Positions 42,365 to 51,214 of a stretch of 64,000 bases of DNA are shown here, one piece after another (position 1 is the first letter of the stretch; each line of letters opens with the position of its first letter). The stretch covers positions 1,736,001 to 1,800,000 of the forward strand of contig OZ244956.1 in assembly GCA_965222505.1 (NCBI GenBank), given 5' to 3'. This DNA is from G965222505 sp965222505. Lineage in GTDB: Bacteria; Bacteroidota; Rhodothermia; Rhodothermales; DATKEJ01. The notes under the pieces were generated by a model. The model was given only the letters and a program-made list of their open reading frames with translations, was not told the DNA's origin and made no database searches. Position numbers and translations under genes: made by a program.

Positions 42365-43828
42365 ATGTCTCGTTCTCCTTTAATCCCGGACTTGCCGTTG
42401 CTTGACGCGGAAAACCTGGACGCACCCCAAACCGTCCGGCAAGCGGCTGTGCCCGGCGCCCGGCAGGTGTACCTGGAAACGTACGGCTGCCAGATGAACG
42501 TCTCGGATTCCGAGATCGTGGCCTCGCTGCTGCGCGAACAAGGATTTGGCCTGACGCATAGTCCTGAGCAGGCCGATGTGGTGTTGCTTAACACCTGCGC
42601 CATCCGGGAGAATGCCGAGCAAAAAGTGCGGCGGCGGCTGGACGTCTTCCGCGCCCGCAAGCGCAAACACAACCCGGACCTGCAAATCGGTGTACTGGGC
42701 TGTATGGCGGAACGGCTTCGGCACAAGTTTCTGGAAGAGGAAAAACTGGTCGATCTGGTGGTCGGGCCAGATGCCTACCGGGACCTGCCCAACCTCCTGC
42801 ACACGGCCGAAGAAACCGGCCAGGCCGCCGTCAATGTCCAGCTCTCCCGCGAAGAAACCTACGCCGATGTAGCCCCGGTGCGCTACGATACCAACGACAT
42901 CTCGGCGTTTGTGTCGATCATGCGGGGGTGCGACAACATGTGCGCCTTCTGCGTAGTCCCCTTCACCCGAGGCCGTGAGCGCAGCCGACCCGTCACCAGC
43001 ATCCTGGCCGAGTGTGCCCAACTCGTAGACCTCGGCTACCAGGAAGTGACCGTCCTGGGCCAGAACGTGAATTCGTACCGGTATGAACAAGACGGTCACA
43101 CCGTCTCTTTCGCCGAACTCTTGCACCGCATCAGCCTGATTTCGCCTGAACTGCGGGTGCGGTACTCCACGAGCCACCCCAAGGATTGCTCGGATGAATT
43201 GCTTCACGTACACCGGGAACGCCCCAACGTGTGCAACTATATCCACTTGCCCGTCCAGCACGGCCATACCGATGTGCTCAAACGGATGCGCCGGACCTAC
43301 TCCCGCGCCCAATACCTGGACCTGATCGACCGCGCCCGGACCATCTGCCCGGATATCTCTTTTTCGACGGATATCATCACCGGCTTCTGCGGCGAAACCG
43401 AGGCCGAGCACCAGGAAACCCTATCACTGCTGAAAACCGTGGGATACGATCATGCCTACATGTTCATGTACTCGGAGCGCCCCGGCACCTATGCCGCAAA
43501 AAAGTTCGAAGACGATGTACCCGAAGCCGTCAAAAAGCGCCGGTTGAGCGAAATTATCACGCTGCAAACCGACATCGCCCGTGCCCGTAACCAGGCCGAA
43601 ATTGGCCGGGCGCACACGGTACTGGTGGAAGGCCCAAGCAAGCGAAGTGCGGCCCAACACTGTGGCCGAACGGACACCAACAAAATGGTCGTCTTCGATC
43701 GGAAAGATTTTGCGCCCGGCATCTACGTCCGCGTGCGCATCACGGACAGCACCTCCGCCACCCTGATCGGCACCCCCCTGTACGCCACCACGTTGAAAGC
43801 GGAAGCCACTGCATTGGAAACAGCATAA
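42365..43828 (+). CDS. miaB: tRNA-2-methylthio-N6-dimethylallyladenosine synthase
   Basis: 487 residues. The N-terminal UPF0004 domain carries the three auxiliary cluster cysteines in YGCQMN, NTCAIRE and GCMAER. The radical-SAM domain contains MRGCDNMCAFC (CxxxCxxC). The C-terminal TRAM domain (residues ~405-465) binds tRNA. MiaB adds a methylthio group to i6A37 of tRNAs that read codons starting with U. The miaB / sigma-54 activator / lptE order is a recurrent Bacteroidota cluster. A heptamer-repeat spacer precedes the start. Confidence 0.97.
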   Translation: MSRSPLIPDLPLLDAENLDAPQTVRQAAVPGARQVYLETYGCQMNVSDSEIVASLLREQGFGLTHSPEQADVVLLNTCAIRENAEQKVRRRLDVFRARKRKHNPDLQIGVLGCMAERLRHKFLEEEKLVDLVVGPDAYRDLPNLLHTAEETGQAAVNVQLSREETYADVAPVRYDTNDISAFVSIMRGCDNMCAFCVVPFTRGRERSRPVTSILAECAQLVDLGYQEVTVLGQNVNSYRYEQDGHTVSFAELLHRISLISPELRVRYSTSHPKDCSDELLHVHRERPNVCNYIHLPVQHGHTDVLKRMRRTYSRAQYLDLIDRARTICPDISFSTDIITGFCGETEAEHQETLSLLKTVGYDHAYMFMYSERPGTYAAKKFEDDVPEAVKKRRLSEIITLQTDIARARNQAEIGRAHTVLVEGPSKRSAAQHCGRTDTNKMVVFDRKDFAPGIYVRVRITDSTSATLIGTPLYATTLKAEATALETA

Positions 43829-43842
43829 CACCAAACTCAAGA

Positions 43843-43870
43843 AACGTAGAACGTAGTAACGTAGAACGTC
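43843..43870. repeat. Heptamer array between miaB and the sigma-54 activator gene
   Basis: AACGTAGAACGTAGTAACGTAGAACGTC is a short array of ACGTAGA-type units (period seven, with one two-base break). It lies 8 bp before the next start codon. Confidence 0.7.
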
Positions 43871-43877
43871 TAGATTT

Positions 43878-45128
43878 ATGGACCGCGAAGCCATACAAGA
43901 ACGGTTCGGCATCATCGGCACATCGCTAGCGATTCAGCATGTGCTGGACCGGGTCCGCCTGGTTGCCCCAACGGACATTACCGTTTTGATTTCCGGCGAG
44001 AGTGGCGTGGGCAAGGAATTGATTGCCCAGGCCATCCACGGGCTAAGCAGCCGCCGCCACAATGCGATGGTGACCGTCAACTGCGGGGCCATCCCCGAAG
44101 GGTTGATCGAGTCCGAGTTGTTCGGGTCTGAGAAGGGGGCTTATACCGGCTCCGTAGCCCGGCGGATCGGCTATTTTGAAGAGGCTAACCAAGGCACCAT
44201 CTTCCTGGATGAAATTGGCGAGATGCCGTTGGCCGCGCAAGTTCGGCTGTTGCGCATTCTGGAGACGGGAACCTTTAGCCGGGTGGGAGCCAGCTCGCCC
44301 CAGTACACCGATGTACGTGTGGTTGCTGCCACCAACAAGGATCTGGGCCGGGAAGTACAGGCCGGTCGGTTCCGCGAGGACTTGTATTACCGGCTGAGTA
44401 CGGTCGAGATCAAAATTCCGCCTTTGCGTGAACGGACGACTGACATCTACCCCATCTTCGAAAAGTACCTGCGCGAATTTGCCCGCAAGTACGATGCCCC
44501 CGGCAAGCAACTGACCCCGGATGCTTCGGAACTGTTGCGGGCGTACCACTGGCCGGGTAACGTACGGGAGCTTCGAAATGCCGCCGAGCAAACCATCGTG
44601 CTTTCACGTACCAACCCCGTGCCCGCGTCACAACTTCGGGCTTTTCTGCGGGGGGTAGGTACCGGCCATAAACCCGGTCTCGTACTGGCTTCCCAGGCTC
44701 GGCCGGATGATGCCCCCGGCGATGCACGGGAGCGGGAGTTGATCTACCGTATGCTCCTGGAAATGCGCATCGAACTTCGGGAAATCAAGGAACTCCTGCA
44801 AAACGGCACCCCCACATTTGCGCCGCAGGAACCCGGCTATGCCCCGTATCCGGCTACGCCCACGCCGTCCTTGCCGATCCCCCATACCCCGCCGCCCATC
44901 AACGATTGGGAAATTGAAGATGCCCCCTATGAAATCCAGCCTGAGGAGTCGATGGACCTCGGTCTCACCAACGGCCCTCCGCCGCTCCCGACGATGGAGG
45001 AAGCCGAAAGAAACCTGATTAGGGAAGCCCTGCGCCGTTTCGACGGCAACCGCCGCCAAACCGCCAGGGCCCTCGGCATCAGCGAGCGCACCCTGTATCG
45101 CAAAATCAAAGAGTTTGAGGAGGAATAA
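43878..45128 (+). CDS. Sigma-54-dependent transcriptional activator without receiver domain
   Basis: 416 residues. The AAA+ domain starts almost at the N-terminus, with Walker A GESGVGKE, the sigma-54 contact loop GAYTGS (a conservative form of GAFTGA), Walker B IFLDEIGE and the arginine-finger segment FREDLYYRL. After a ~130-residue Pro-rich linker, a Fis-type helix-turn-helix (RRQTARALGISERTLYRKIKEF) ends the protein. With no receiver or sensor domain its activity must be set by another protein or by amount. It lies between miaB and lptE, as in many Bacteroidota. Targets unknown. Confidence 0.92.
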   Translation: MDREAIQERFGIIGTSLAIQHVLDRVRLVAPTDITVLISGESGVGKELIAQAIHGLSSRRHNAMVTVNCGAIPEGLIESELFGSEKGAYTGSVARRIGYFEEANQGTIFLDEIGEMPLAAQVRLLRILETGTFSRVGASSPQYTDVRVVAATNKDLGREVQAGRFREDLYYRLSTVEIKIPPLRERTTDIYPIFEKYLREFARKYDAPGKQLTPDASELLRAYHWPGNVRELRNAAEQTIVLSRTNPVPASQLRAFLRGVGTGHKPGLVLASQARPDDAPGDARERELIYRMLLEMRIELREIKELLQNGTPTFAPQEPGYAPYPATPTPSLPIPHTPPPINDWEIEDAPYEIQPEESMDLGLTNGPPPLPTMEEAERNLIREALRRFDGNRRQTARALGISERTLYRKIKEFEEE

Positions 45129-45135
45129 GTATTTT

Positions 45136-45280
45136 CGTTCTACGTTCTACGTAGGGCAAACTCAACATTTGAGATGAGTCCTGAACGGTCTGGTCTTGTC
45201 CGGGTCAACATCTATCCTCTAATATTCATCTAGACCTGAAAGACTGAGAAACGTAGAACGTAGAACGGCGCACGTAGAAC
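45136..45280. repeat. Heptamer-repeat hairpin (ACGTTCT type) upstream of lptE
   Basis: The left arm CGTTCTACGTTCTACGTA (45136-45153) and the right arm ACGTAGAACGTAGAACGGCG... (45250-45280) are complementary and face each other across ~95 bp of unique sequence. The layout is the same as in the 33495-34072 block, although the core sequence is different. Confidence 0.8.
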
Positions 45281-45310
45281 TCTATAAGAATTAACAGTCC
45301 GGCCTCAGAT

Positions 45311-45820
45311 ATGCGTTATCTTGAAAGGATATTGGTGTTGTGTGCAGCGGCGGCGTTGCTGTCGGGGTGCTGGTTTTACAGTTTTTCGGGGGCCTCCCTT
45401 CCGGCGCACCTGGAAACCCTGGCCGTTCCTTTGTTTGAAGACCGCAGCCGAAGTGGGCAACCCAACCTCGCCGAAACCCTCACCGACAATTTAATCGACC
45501 GGTTCGTTCGGCAAACGCGGTTTTCCCTGGCCGATGAACCGGACGCCGATGCCATCCTGCAGGGTCATATTGAACGCTACCGAAACGAACCGGCTTCTGT
45601 GAGTGGTCAGGAACGTGCCGCGCTCAACCGCATTACCATTACTGTGTCGGCCCGGTATTACGACCAGAAGCAAACCAACGAACTCATGCCGCAGCGCACA
45701 TTTTCGGCCTTTTCCGAGTATGACCCGGCGGAGGGCCTTGACCAGGAGGCTGCCGCCATAGAAGATGCGCTTGCGCAAATCTCCGAAGATATTTTCTCAG
45801 CGGCTACCTCTAACTGGTAG
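45311..45820 (+). CDS. lptE: LptE-family LPS-assembly lipoprotein
   Basis: 169 residues with lipobox LLSGC (Cys20). The mature part matches the Bacteroidota form of LptE (WFYSFSGASLPAHLETLAVPLFEDRS...EPDADAILQGHI, read in short parts). LptE plugs the LptD barrel that inserts lipopolysaccharide into the outer leaflet. It follows the sigma-54 activator in the conserved miaB cluster; a heptamer-repeat hairpin separates the two. Confidence 0.9.
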   Translation: MRYLERILVLCAAAALLSGCWFYSFSGASLPAHLETLAVPLFEDRSRSGQPNLAETLTDNLIDRFVRQTRFSLADEPDADAILQGHIERYRNEPASVSGQERAALNRITITVSARYYDQKQTNELMPQRTFSAFSEYDPAEGLDQEAAAIEDALAQISEDIFSAATSNW

Positions 45821-45855
45821 GCCCAGATCCTTCCACTTTTGTTCGCACAGGCTTT

Positions 45856-47397
45856 ATGATTGCTGCCCTGTATGCCCTCTCCATGGCCGTGCTCATTTTG
45901 TACGGTACCAACCTGCTCTGGCTGGCCCTGGGCTATGTACGGCACGACCGACTCATTGATGGGGACGTTCCCGTAGACCCGAATACCGCTCCTGTCCCCT
46001 CTACCGATTGGCCGCAGGTCACCGTCCAGCTTCCAGTCTACAACGAACGGTACGTGATCGAACGTTTGATCGACGCGTGTGCTGCTTTGGATTACCCCCG
46101 GGACCGGCTCGAGCTCCAGGTGTTGGATGACTCCACAGACGAAACCTCTGTATTGATCAAACGGCGTGTTGAACTGCTGACCCAAAAAGGGTATAACATC
46201 GTCCACATCCACCGCAAGGACCGGACGGGCTACAAGGCCGGCGCCCTTCAAAATGGCGTTCAGCTTGCCGAGGGGGCATTTATTGCCATTTTCGATGCCG
46301 ACTTTATTCCGCCGTCCAATTACCTCAAACGCATCATCCCCCACTTCTCCGACCCCAACGTGGGGTTGGTACAAGCCCGCTGGGGCCACCTCAACGCGGA
46401 CGAGTCCCTCCTGACCCGTATTCAGGCCGCCAGTCTGGATGCCCACTTTGCCATTGAACAATTCGTGCGCAACCGGACCGGCTGTTTTATGAACTTCAAC
46501 GGCACCGCCGGCGTGTGGCGGCGGGCCTGCATCCTGGATGCCGACGGCTGGGCCGGTGATACCCTGACCGAAGACCTTGACCTGAGCTACCGGGCGCAAC
46601 TCAGAGGCTGGCAGTTCAAGTTCGTCCCCGAAGTGGAAGTTCCGGCTGAGTTGCCCATCGACATCAACGCCTTGCGGACACAGCAATTTCGGTGGACCAA
46701 AGGCGCTGCAGAGACCTCAATCAAGGTCATGAAACAACTGTGGACCTCGGACCAGCCCTTGCGGGTCAAGACGGAAGGCACCCTGCACCTGACCAACCAC
46801 ATCGTCTTTCCGTTTGTTGTGCTGGTGGCCGCCATGCATGCCCCCCTCCTGTACATGAAAAACCTGACGACCGATGGGCCGGGCGATTTGTATTTTGCGG
46901 TGATGGGCATCGGCTTGTTGGCATTTGCCGGGGTGTTCCTGACCCAACTGTTCGCGCATCGGGCGTTGTATCCGAATTGGGCCAACCGCATGCGGATCTT
47001 CCCGCTGTTTATGGCCGGCACGATGGGTTTTGCCCTGAGCAACAGCCGGGCCATTTTCGAAGCCGTGATCGGTAAGAAGACAGCCTTTGTACGAACGCCG
47101 AAGCTGAGTACCAACCCCAAGGGTACCGCAACCCCCAGTTGGTGGCGCAGCAAATATGCCCGTTTGAACCTGTCACCGATGGTCTGGCTGGAATGCCTCA
47201 TGGCCCTGTATTGTATCGGGGGATTGGGCATTGCCATCCTTGTTGGGGAATGGCTGGCCGTTCCTTTTCAGGCCATGTTCGCTGCCGGTTTCGGCATGGT
47301 GGGTCTGTACAACGTACAACAGGTCTGGCTAGCCCGCCGCGCAACGGCTCCTTCGGCCCCGGCCGTCAGTGCCCTGGCCGGCGGACGGTTTAAGTGA
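45856..47397 (+). CDS. Processive family 2 glycosyltransferase (cellulose synthase-like)
   Basis: 513 residues. One N-terminal membrane helix is followed by the catalytic GT-A domain with TVQLPVYNERYV, QVLDDSTDET, FDADFIPPSN (DxD), EDLDLSYRA and QQFRWTKGAAE (Q-x-x-R-W), the signature set of processive beta-glycosyltransferases. Four or five C-terminal membrane helices follow. There is no PilZ domain. Such enzymes polymerise and extrude cellulose-like, mannan-like or other polysaccharides or glycosylate lipids. No partner bcs-type genes are present, so the product cannot be named. It starts 35 bp after lptE on the same strand. Confidence 0.9.
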   Translation: MIAALYALSMAVLILYGTNLLWLALGYVRHDRLIDGDVPVDPNTAPVPSTDWPQVTVQLPVYNERYVIERLIDACAALDYPRDRLELQVLDDSTDETSVLIKRRVELLTQKGYNIVHIHRKDRTGYKAGALQNGVQLAEGAFIAIFDADFIPPSNYLKRIIPHFSDPNVGLVQARWGHLNADESLLTRIQAASLDAHFAIEQFVRNRTGCFMNFNGTAGVWRRACILDADGWAGDTLTEDLDLSYRAQLRGWQFKFVPEVEVPAELPIDINALRTQQFRWTKGAAETSIKVMKQLWTSDQPLRVKTEGTLHLTNHIVFPFVVLVAAMHAPLLYMKNLTTDGPGDLYFAVMGIGLLAFAGVFLTQLFAHRALYPNWANRMRIFPLFMAGTMGFALSNSRAIFEAVIGKKTAFVRTPKLSTNPKGTATPSWWRSKYARLNLSPMVWLECLMALYCIGGLGIAILVGEWLAVPFQAMFAAGFGMVGLYNVQQVWLARRATAPSAPAVSALAGGRFK

Positions 47398-47483
47398 TCG
47401 GTTTACGCAATCCTGTAGACTTGGGACGAATTCAGGCTGAATTGGACGATCAGAACCGGACGCAGGATATGGGGAGCAAGAGT

Positions 47484-47514
47484 CCTATGGTCTGCGTACA
47501 TTATAGACCATAGG
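47484..47514 (+). terminator. Hairpin downstream of the glycosyltransferase gene
   Basis: CCTATGGTCT (47484-47493) pairs perfectly with AGACCATAGG (47505-47514) around an 11-base loop. No T-run follows, so it may be a Rho-type or structural 3' end rather than an intrinsic terminator. Confidence 0.45.
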
Positions 47515-47608
47515 GTCGGCGGTTAACCGTCGGCTACCTCCACGTTGCGCACACCACTTGCTCCACCGATCATCTACCTTTGTACCACAAACCCGAAGCC
47601 GGAGCAGA

Positions 47609-48478
47609 TTGGTTTTGCCGTTATCGTTACCGTTGAACTTGCAAGATGCCATTCAACGACTGAAGCGAGGGCGTTTGTCTGAAGCCGTTACCATCCTTCG
47701 CGACTTGACCGCCCGGCATCCCACGCATGTGACGGCCTATGTTCTGTTGGCCCAGGCCCTGGAAGCAGCCGGCCAGCCGACCGAGGCCCTTCAGGTGTGG
47801 CGCGAGGCGTACGTCCTGTTGCCCAACAGCCCCCGGATCACCAAAGGCATCGAACGTACCGCCGGGGTCCCCTTCACCGTCAAGCCCTCGGCTCACCCCG
47901 GTACCTCCGAAGAAACCGAATCCTCCTCAGACGGCCACCCCATGGCGGAACCCGTCATCTCGACGGAATCCCCGGCTCCGCCACCAGCCGCAGAAGCCCC
48001 GGAATTCCAGATCCCGCCGCCACCGCCCATTGTCAGTCCGGAAGCCGATTGGCTTGACCTCAGCGCCGATGTGTTCCAAGACCAGGGCAAGCCCGCCCCG
48101 CCTGCACCGGTTGAAGAGGAAGAAGATCCGCTCTGGGATAACCTCGGCACCACCGTAGCCTCTCTGGAACAAGCCTTTACCAGCGCGATGACGTCGCCGC
48201 CACGCACCATCGGAGACGACATTGAGGACCTCGATTCCCTGATTCAGGAATTGGATGGTGCCCGCATCGTGCCCAACCCGGACATCGAGAGCATCCCCCC
48301 ACCTACATTTGATGATGCAGAAATGGACGAAATGGTTTCAGAAACCCTCGCCCGTATTTATCTTGCACAGAAACAATATCAGGAGGCGGCCCGCATCTAC
48401 GAATTGTTGGCCCAGCAACATCCCGAACGTGCCGGGGCCTTCCGGGAAAAGGCCGCCGAAGCCCGCGAAATGGCTTAA
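47609..48478 (+). CDS. TPR-containing protein of unknown function
   Basis: About 289 residues. No ATG fits the start; TTG codons at 47558, 47609, 47615 and 47633 are candidates, and 47609 is chosen because GGAG lies four bases upstream. Residues near the start contain TPR units (LKRGRLSEAVTILRDL and AQALEAAGQPTEALQVW). The middle is a Pro/Glu/Ser-rich linker without domains, and a further TPR-like helix pair (IYLAQKQYQEAARIYELL) closes the protein. It overlaps the anmK start by one base (TAATG), so the two are coupled. Likely a scaffold protein; no function assigned. Confidence 0.75.
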   Translation: MVLPLSLPLNLQDAIQRLKRGRLSEAVTILRDLTARHPTHVTAYVLLAQALEAAGQPTEALQVWREAYVLLPNSPRITKGIERTAGVPFTVKPSAHPGTSEETESSSDGHPMAEPVISTESPAPPPAAEAPEFQIPPPPPIVSPEADWLDLSADVFQDQGKPAPPAPVEEEEDPLWDNLGTTVASLEQAFTSAMTSPPRTIGDDIEDLDSLIQELDGARIVPNPDIESIPPPTFDDAEMDEMVSETLARIYLAQKQYQEAARIYELLAQQHPERAGAFREKAAEAREMA

Positions 48479-49692
48479 TGCCCCATCCCTTTGCATCCCT
48501 TTTTGCCTCACCCGAACGGCGCGTCGCCGGCCTCATGAGCGGCACGTCACTCGATGGCGTGGATGCCGTCCTGGCCGAACTTGACGGCAGCGGCCCCGGC
48601 CTGTCCATGCAGGTTCTGGCCTTTACCTTTCACCCCTATCCCCCCGCCCTCAAAGCCGAACTGGCCGATAACGTCCTGGCCGAAACCTCGTCCGTCCGCG
48701 CCCTCTCCCAACTCAACAGCCGCCTGGCCCACGTCTATGCCGAGGCCGTCCGCGCCACGCTGGCCGAAACCGACCTGACGATACATGACCTGGACCTCGT
48801 CGGGATGCACGGCCAAACGGTCCAACACATACCCAACCCCGAACCCTGCGGCGGAGTACCGACCACCTCCACCCTGCAAATCGGCGATCCGGCCGGGGTG
48901 GCGAATTTGCTGGGGGTCCCCGTCATCGGCGATTTTCGCACGGCGGACATGACCCTGGGCGGGCAAGGCGCACCGCTGGTGCCGTACTTCGACTATGTCC
49001 GTTTCACAGCCCCCCATGAAACCCGCGGCCTGCTCAACCTTGGCGGCATCGCCAACCTGACCCTGCTCCCGGCGGGCGGACAGCCTTCCGATGTGCGGGC
49101 CTTCGACACCGGCCCGTCCAACATGCTCCTGGACGCGCTGACCCAACAGTATTTCGATCAACCCTATGATGCCGGCGGGGTATACGCTGCGCAGGGCAGC
49201 GTACAGACGGCCCTGCTCGAAAAATGGCTGGCCGATCCCTATTTTGCCATTCCGCCACCCAAATCCACCGGGCGGGCCTATTTCGGCGGAGCGTTTTTGC
49301 AACAGATTTTGGAAGACGGAACCGCCTATGCACCACATGATGTGCTGGCCACAGCCACGGCGCTCACGGCCCACAGCATCCACCGGGCCTACATTGATTT
49401 TCTGGCTCCACGCGGCACTTTGGATGTGCTCATCGCAGCCGGCGGCGGCATCCACAATGCCACCTTGATGCGCCACCTGGCGACCTGCTTTGAAGGCCTC
49501 CCGATCAAGACTGTACAGGACTATGGCGTGGACCCGGACGGCAAGGAAGCCCTGTGCTTTGCCGTACTCGCCCACGAATGGATGAACGGCATTCCTACCA
49601 ACCTGCCTTCGGTTACGGGGGCAAGCCACCCGACCTTGCTCGGCAAGCTCTGCCTGCCGGCCCCTCACCTGTTAAACAGACCCTCCTCTTGA
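48478..49692 (+). CDS. anmK: Anhydro-N-acetylmuramic acid kinase
   Basis: 404 residues. The N-terminal GLMSGTSLDGVDAVL and the TGPSNMLLDAL and AAGGGIHN motifs define the AnmK family (sugar kinase/Hsp70/actin fold). It phosphorylates and opens 1,6-anhydro-MurNAc released from peptidoglycan, giving MurNAc-6-phosphate for reuse. The start overlaps the stop of the TPR gene and its own stop overlaps the LOG gene start, a tight translational unit. Confidence 0.95.
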   Translation: MPHPFASLFASPERRVAGLMSGTSLDGVDAVLAELDGSGPGLSMQVLAFTFHPYPPALKAELADNVLAETSSVRALSQLNSRLAHVYAEAVRATLAETDLTIHDLDLVGMHGQTVQHIPNPEPCGGVPTTSTLQIGDPAGVANLLGVPVIGDFRTADMTLGGQGAPLVPYFDYVRFTAPHETRGLLNLGGIANLTLLPAGGQPSDVRAFDTGPSNMLLDALTQQYFDQPYDAGGVYAAQGSVQTALLEKWLADPYFAIPPPKSTGRAYFGGAFLQQILEDGTAYAPHDVLATATALTAHSIHRAYIDFLAPRGTLDVLIAAGGGIHNATLMRHLATCFEGLPIKTVQDYGVDPDGKEALCFAVLAHEWMNGIPTNLPSVTGASHPTLLGKLCLPAPHLLNRPSS

Positions 49693-50225
49693 AAAATATT
49701 GGCGTTTTTTGTGCCTCCCGAGACGACCTGCACCCGGCCTACATCAAAGCCGCTGATACAATAGCCCGGCGCATGGCCGCACGCGGCGACGTACTCGTCT
49801 ACGGCGGCGGCTCCATCGGTTTGATGGGCGTCATGGCCCGGGCCATGCACGAACACCAGGGCACCGTCGTTGGTGTGATTCCCCGGCGGCTGATGGACCG
49901 GGAGGTCGGCTACCGGGAAGCGAACGAGTTGATTATCTCGAAAGGGATGGACGACCGGAAGCAGATCATTATGGCCCGCTCGGATGCGTTTTTGATTTTG
50001 CCGGGGGGCTTCGGCACGATGGATGAACTGTTTGAAGTCCTCACCCTCAAACAACTGGATTACCACGATAAACCCATCATCCTGCTCAACGTGGAAGGCT
50101 TCTTCAACCCCCTGCTCGATTTGTTCGAGCACCTCTACACCACCGGCACCGCCCACACCAAGTACCGTGCCCTGTACACCGTGTGTCAAACCATCGATGA
50201 GGTGTTTGATGTGCTGGATTCGTAA
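49689..50225 (+). CDS. LOG-family (TIGR00730) nucleotide phosphoribohydrolase
   Basis: 178 residues if the TTG at 49689 is used; it overlaps the anmK stop as TTGA, and the next residues (KNIGVFCASRDD) are where the family normally begins. The core motifs are VYGGGSIGLMG and LPGGFGTMDELFE (PGGxGTxxE), which bind the nucleotide and catalyse removal of ribose-5-phosphate from AMP-type substrates or cytokinin precursors. In bacteria the in vivo role is often unclear. It is coupled to anmK. Confidence 0.9.
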   Translation: MKNIGVFCASRDDLHPAYIKAADTIARRMAARGDVLVYGGGSIGLMGVMARAMHEHQGTVVGVIPRRLMDREVGYREANELIISKGMDDRKQIIMARSDAFLILPGGFGTMDELFEVLTLKQLDYHDKPIILLNVEGFFNPLLDLFEHLYTTGTAHTKYRALYTVCQTIDEVFDVLDS

Positions 50226-50409
50226 CCGTAATTATTCCCAATATGCATGTTTGTAGTGCGCACTTTAGTGCGCTTTGAACCCTTGAGTTGGGGGAAGAGA
50301 TCGCTAAAGCGATCACTACAAACGAGCGTAGCGACCCACGTAGTAAATGCGCTTTTTCAAAAGTGATGGGTAACAAGATCATCGACCATTGACAATTGAC
50401 TATTAAGTA
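50226..50409. repeat. Spacer with inverted and heptamer-type repeats
   Basis: ATCGCTAAAGCGAT is a perfect palindrome (50301-50314). ACAAACGAGCGTAGCGAC (50318-50335) is the inverse of a block at 36860 and 42280. Just before the next gene, ATTGACAATTGACTATT repeats with period seven (50389-50405). GCGCACTTTAGTGCGC (50256-50271) is another perfect inverted repeat. Confidence 0.6.
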
Positions 50410-50835
50410 ATGGCCCGTATCATCCAAACCGGCGATACCCCCACCAAACGCCGCCGCGCCCACCTGCGCTCCGTCGCCGAAGTGCTGCGCCTGCTCGCCA
50501 CCCGGCCCCACTTCGATGAGGAAGCGCAAGACATGGCCGCCTTTCTGGTCTTCAGCCTGCGCGGTATCTATGACACCATCGAAGAGAGCGCCCACGCCTG
50601 GGACGACAAAAACTACTGGAAAAAAGCCGAGAACCTCCGTGACCGATGGCTCTGGAGCCGAAACGCCGCAAAAGACCTCGAAAAGCTCATCCTCGCCGAA
50701 CGCTGGGCCCACGTGCAAGACTTCCTCATCACCCTGATCCCCCACGTCCAAGACATCAGCATCACCCAGATCACCCGGAATGCCGATTGGTGGGTCGGCG
50801 CACTGCGGGCCTTGCAAAAACAAGGCAAACGGTAG
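50410..50835 (+). CDS. Conserved helical hypothetical protein
   Basis: 141 residues, predicted to be almost wholly alpha-helical and rich in Trp and charged residues (for example KNYWKKAENLRDRWLWSRN). No signal peptide or membrane segment; probably cytosolic. It has no recognised domain. Good codon use and a plausible start (ATGGCC) in an open region support that it is real. Its neighbours give no hint of function. Confidence 0.7.
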   Translation: MARIIQTGDTPTKRRRAHLRSVAEVLRLLATRPHFDEEAQDMAAFLVFSLRGIYDTIEESAHAWDDKNYWKKAENLRDRWLWSRNAAKDLEKLILAERWAHVQDFLITLIPHVQDISITQITRNADWWVGALRALQKQGKR

Positions 50836-51214
50836 AGGTAATTGATGTGATGCGAGCGTAGATGGTCGGAATGGGATCGCCACATCCTTCGCTACGCTTC
50901 GGGTTCGCGATGACACGTGGGGATGACTGAGTCACCTCTGGCTGTCTTTGCAAGGAGGGACCAACGTCCCCCGGACGCGGCAATCCCATTGCAAGCAACC
51001 TCTTTTTTGCAATCATAGGACTGGTTTTGTATCCTTTTGAGATTCCTTCTCACCCTTCTACGAACCCCGACGGCCATGAAAGTAACTTGGCCGGACGGCC
51101 GCTATAACGGCGAACGATTTTCTGTTGGTGTGGCTGGCCTCGAACAGGCGGGACAGCCAGGTACAGGATTGACCCCTTACGGGATCTGCTTCGGCCAAAC
51201 AAATCTATCTCTGC
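50836..51214. other. Gene-free spacer with REP-like palindromes
   Basis: 50868-51000 contains GGAATGGGATCGCCACATCC and TTCGCGATGACACG, then a GAGGGACCAACGTCCCCC palindrome and GCAATCCCATTGCAAGC, i.e. the same dispersed repeat family as 2661-2805 and 29008-29090. The remainder to 51214 has no clear gene. Confidence 0.5.
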
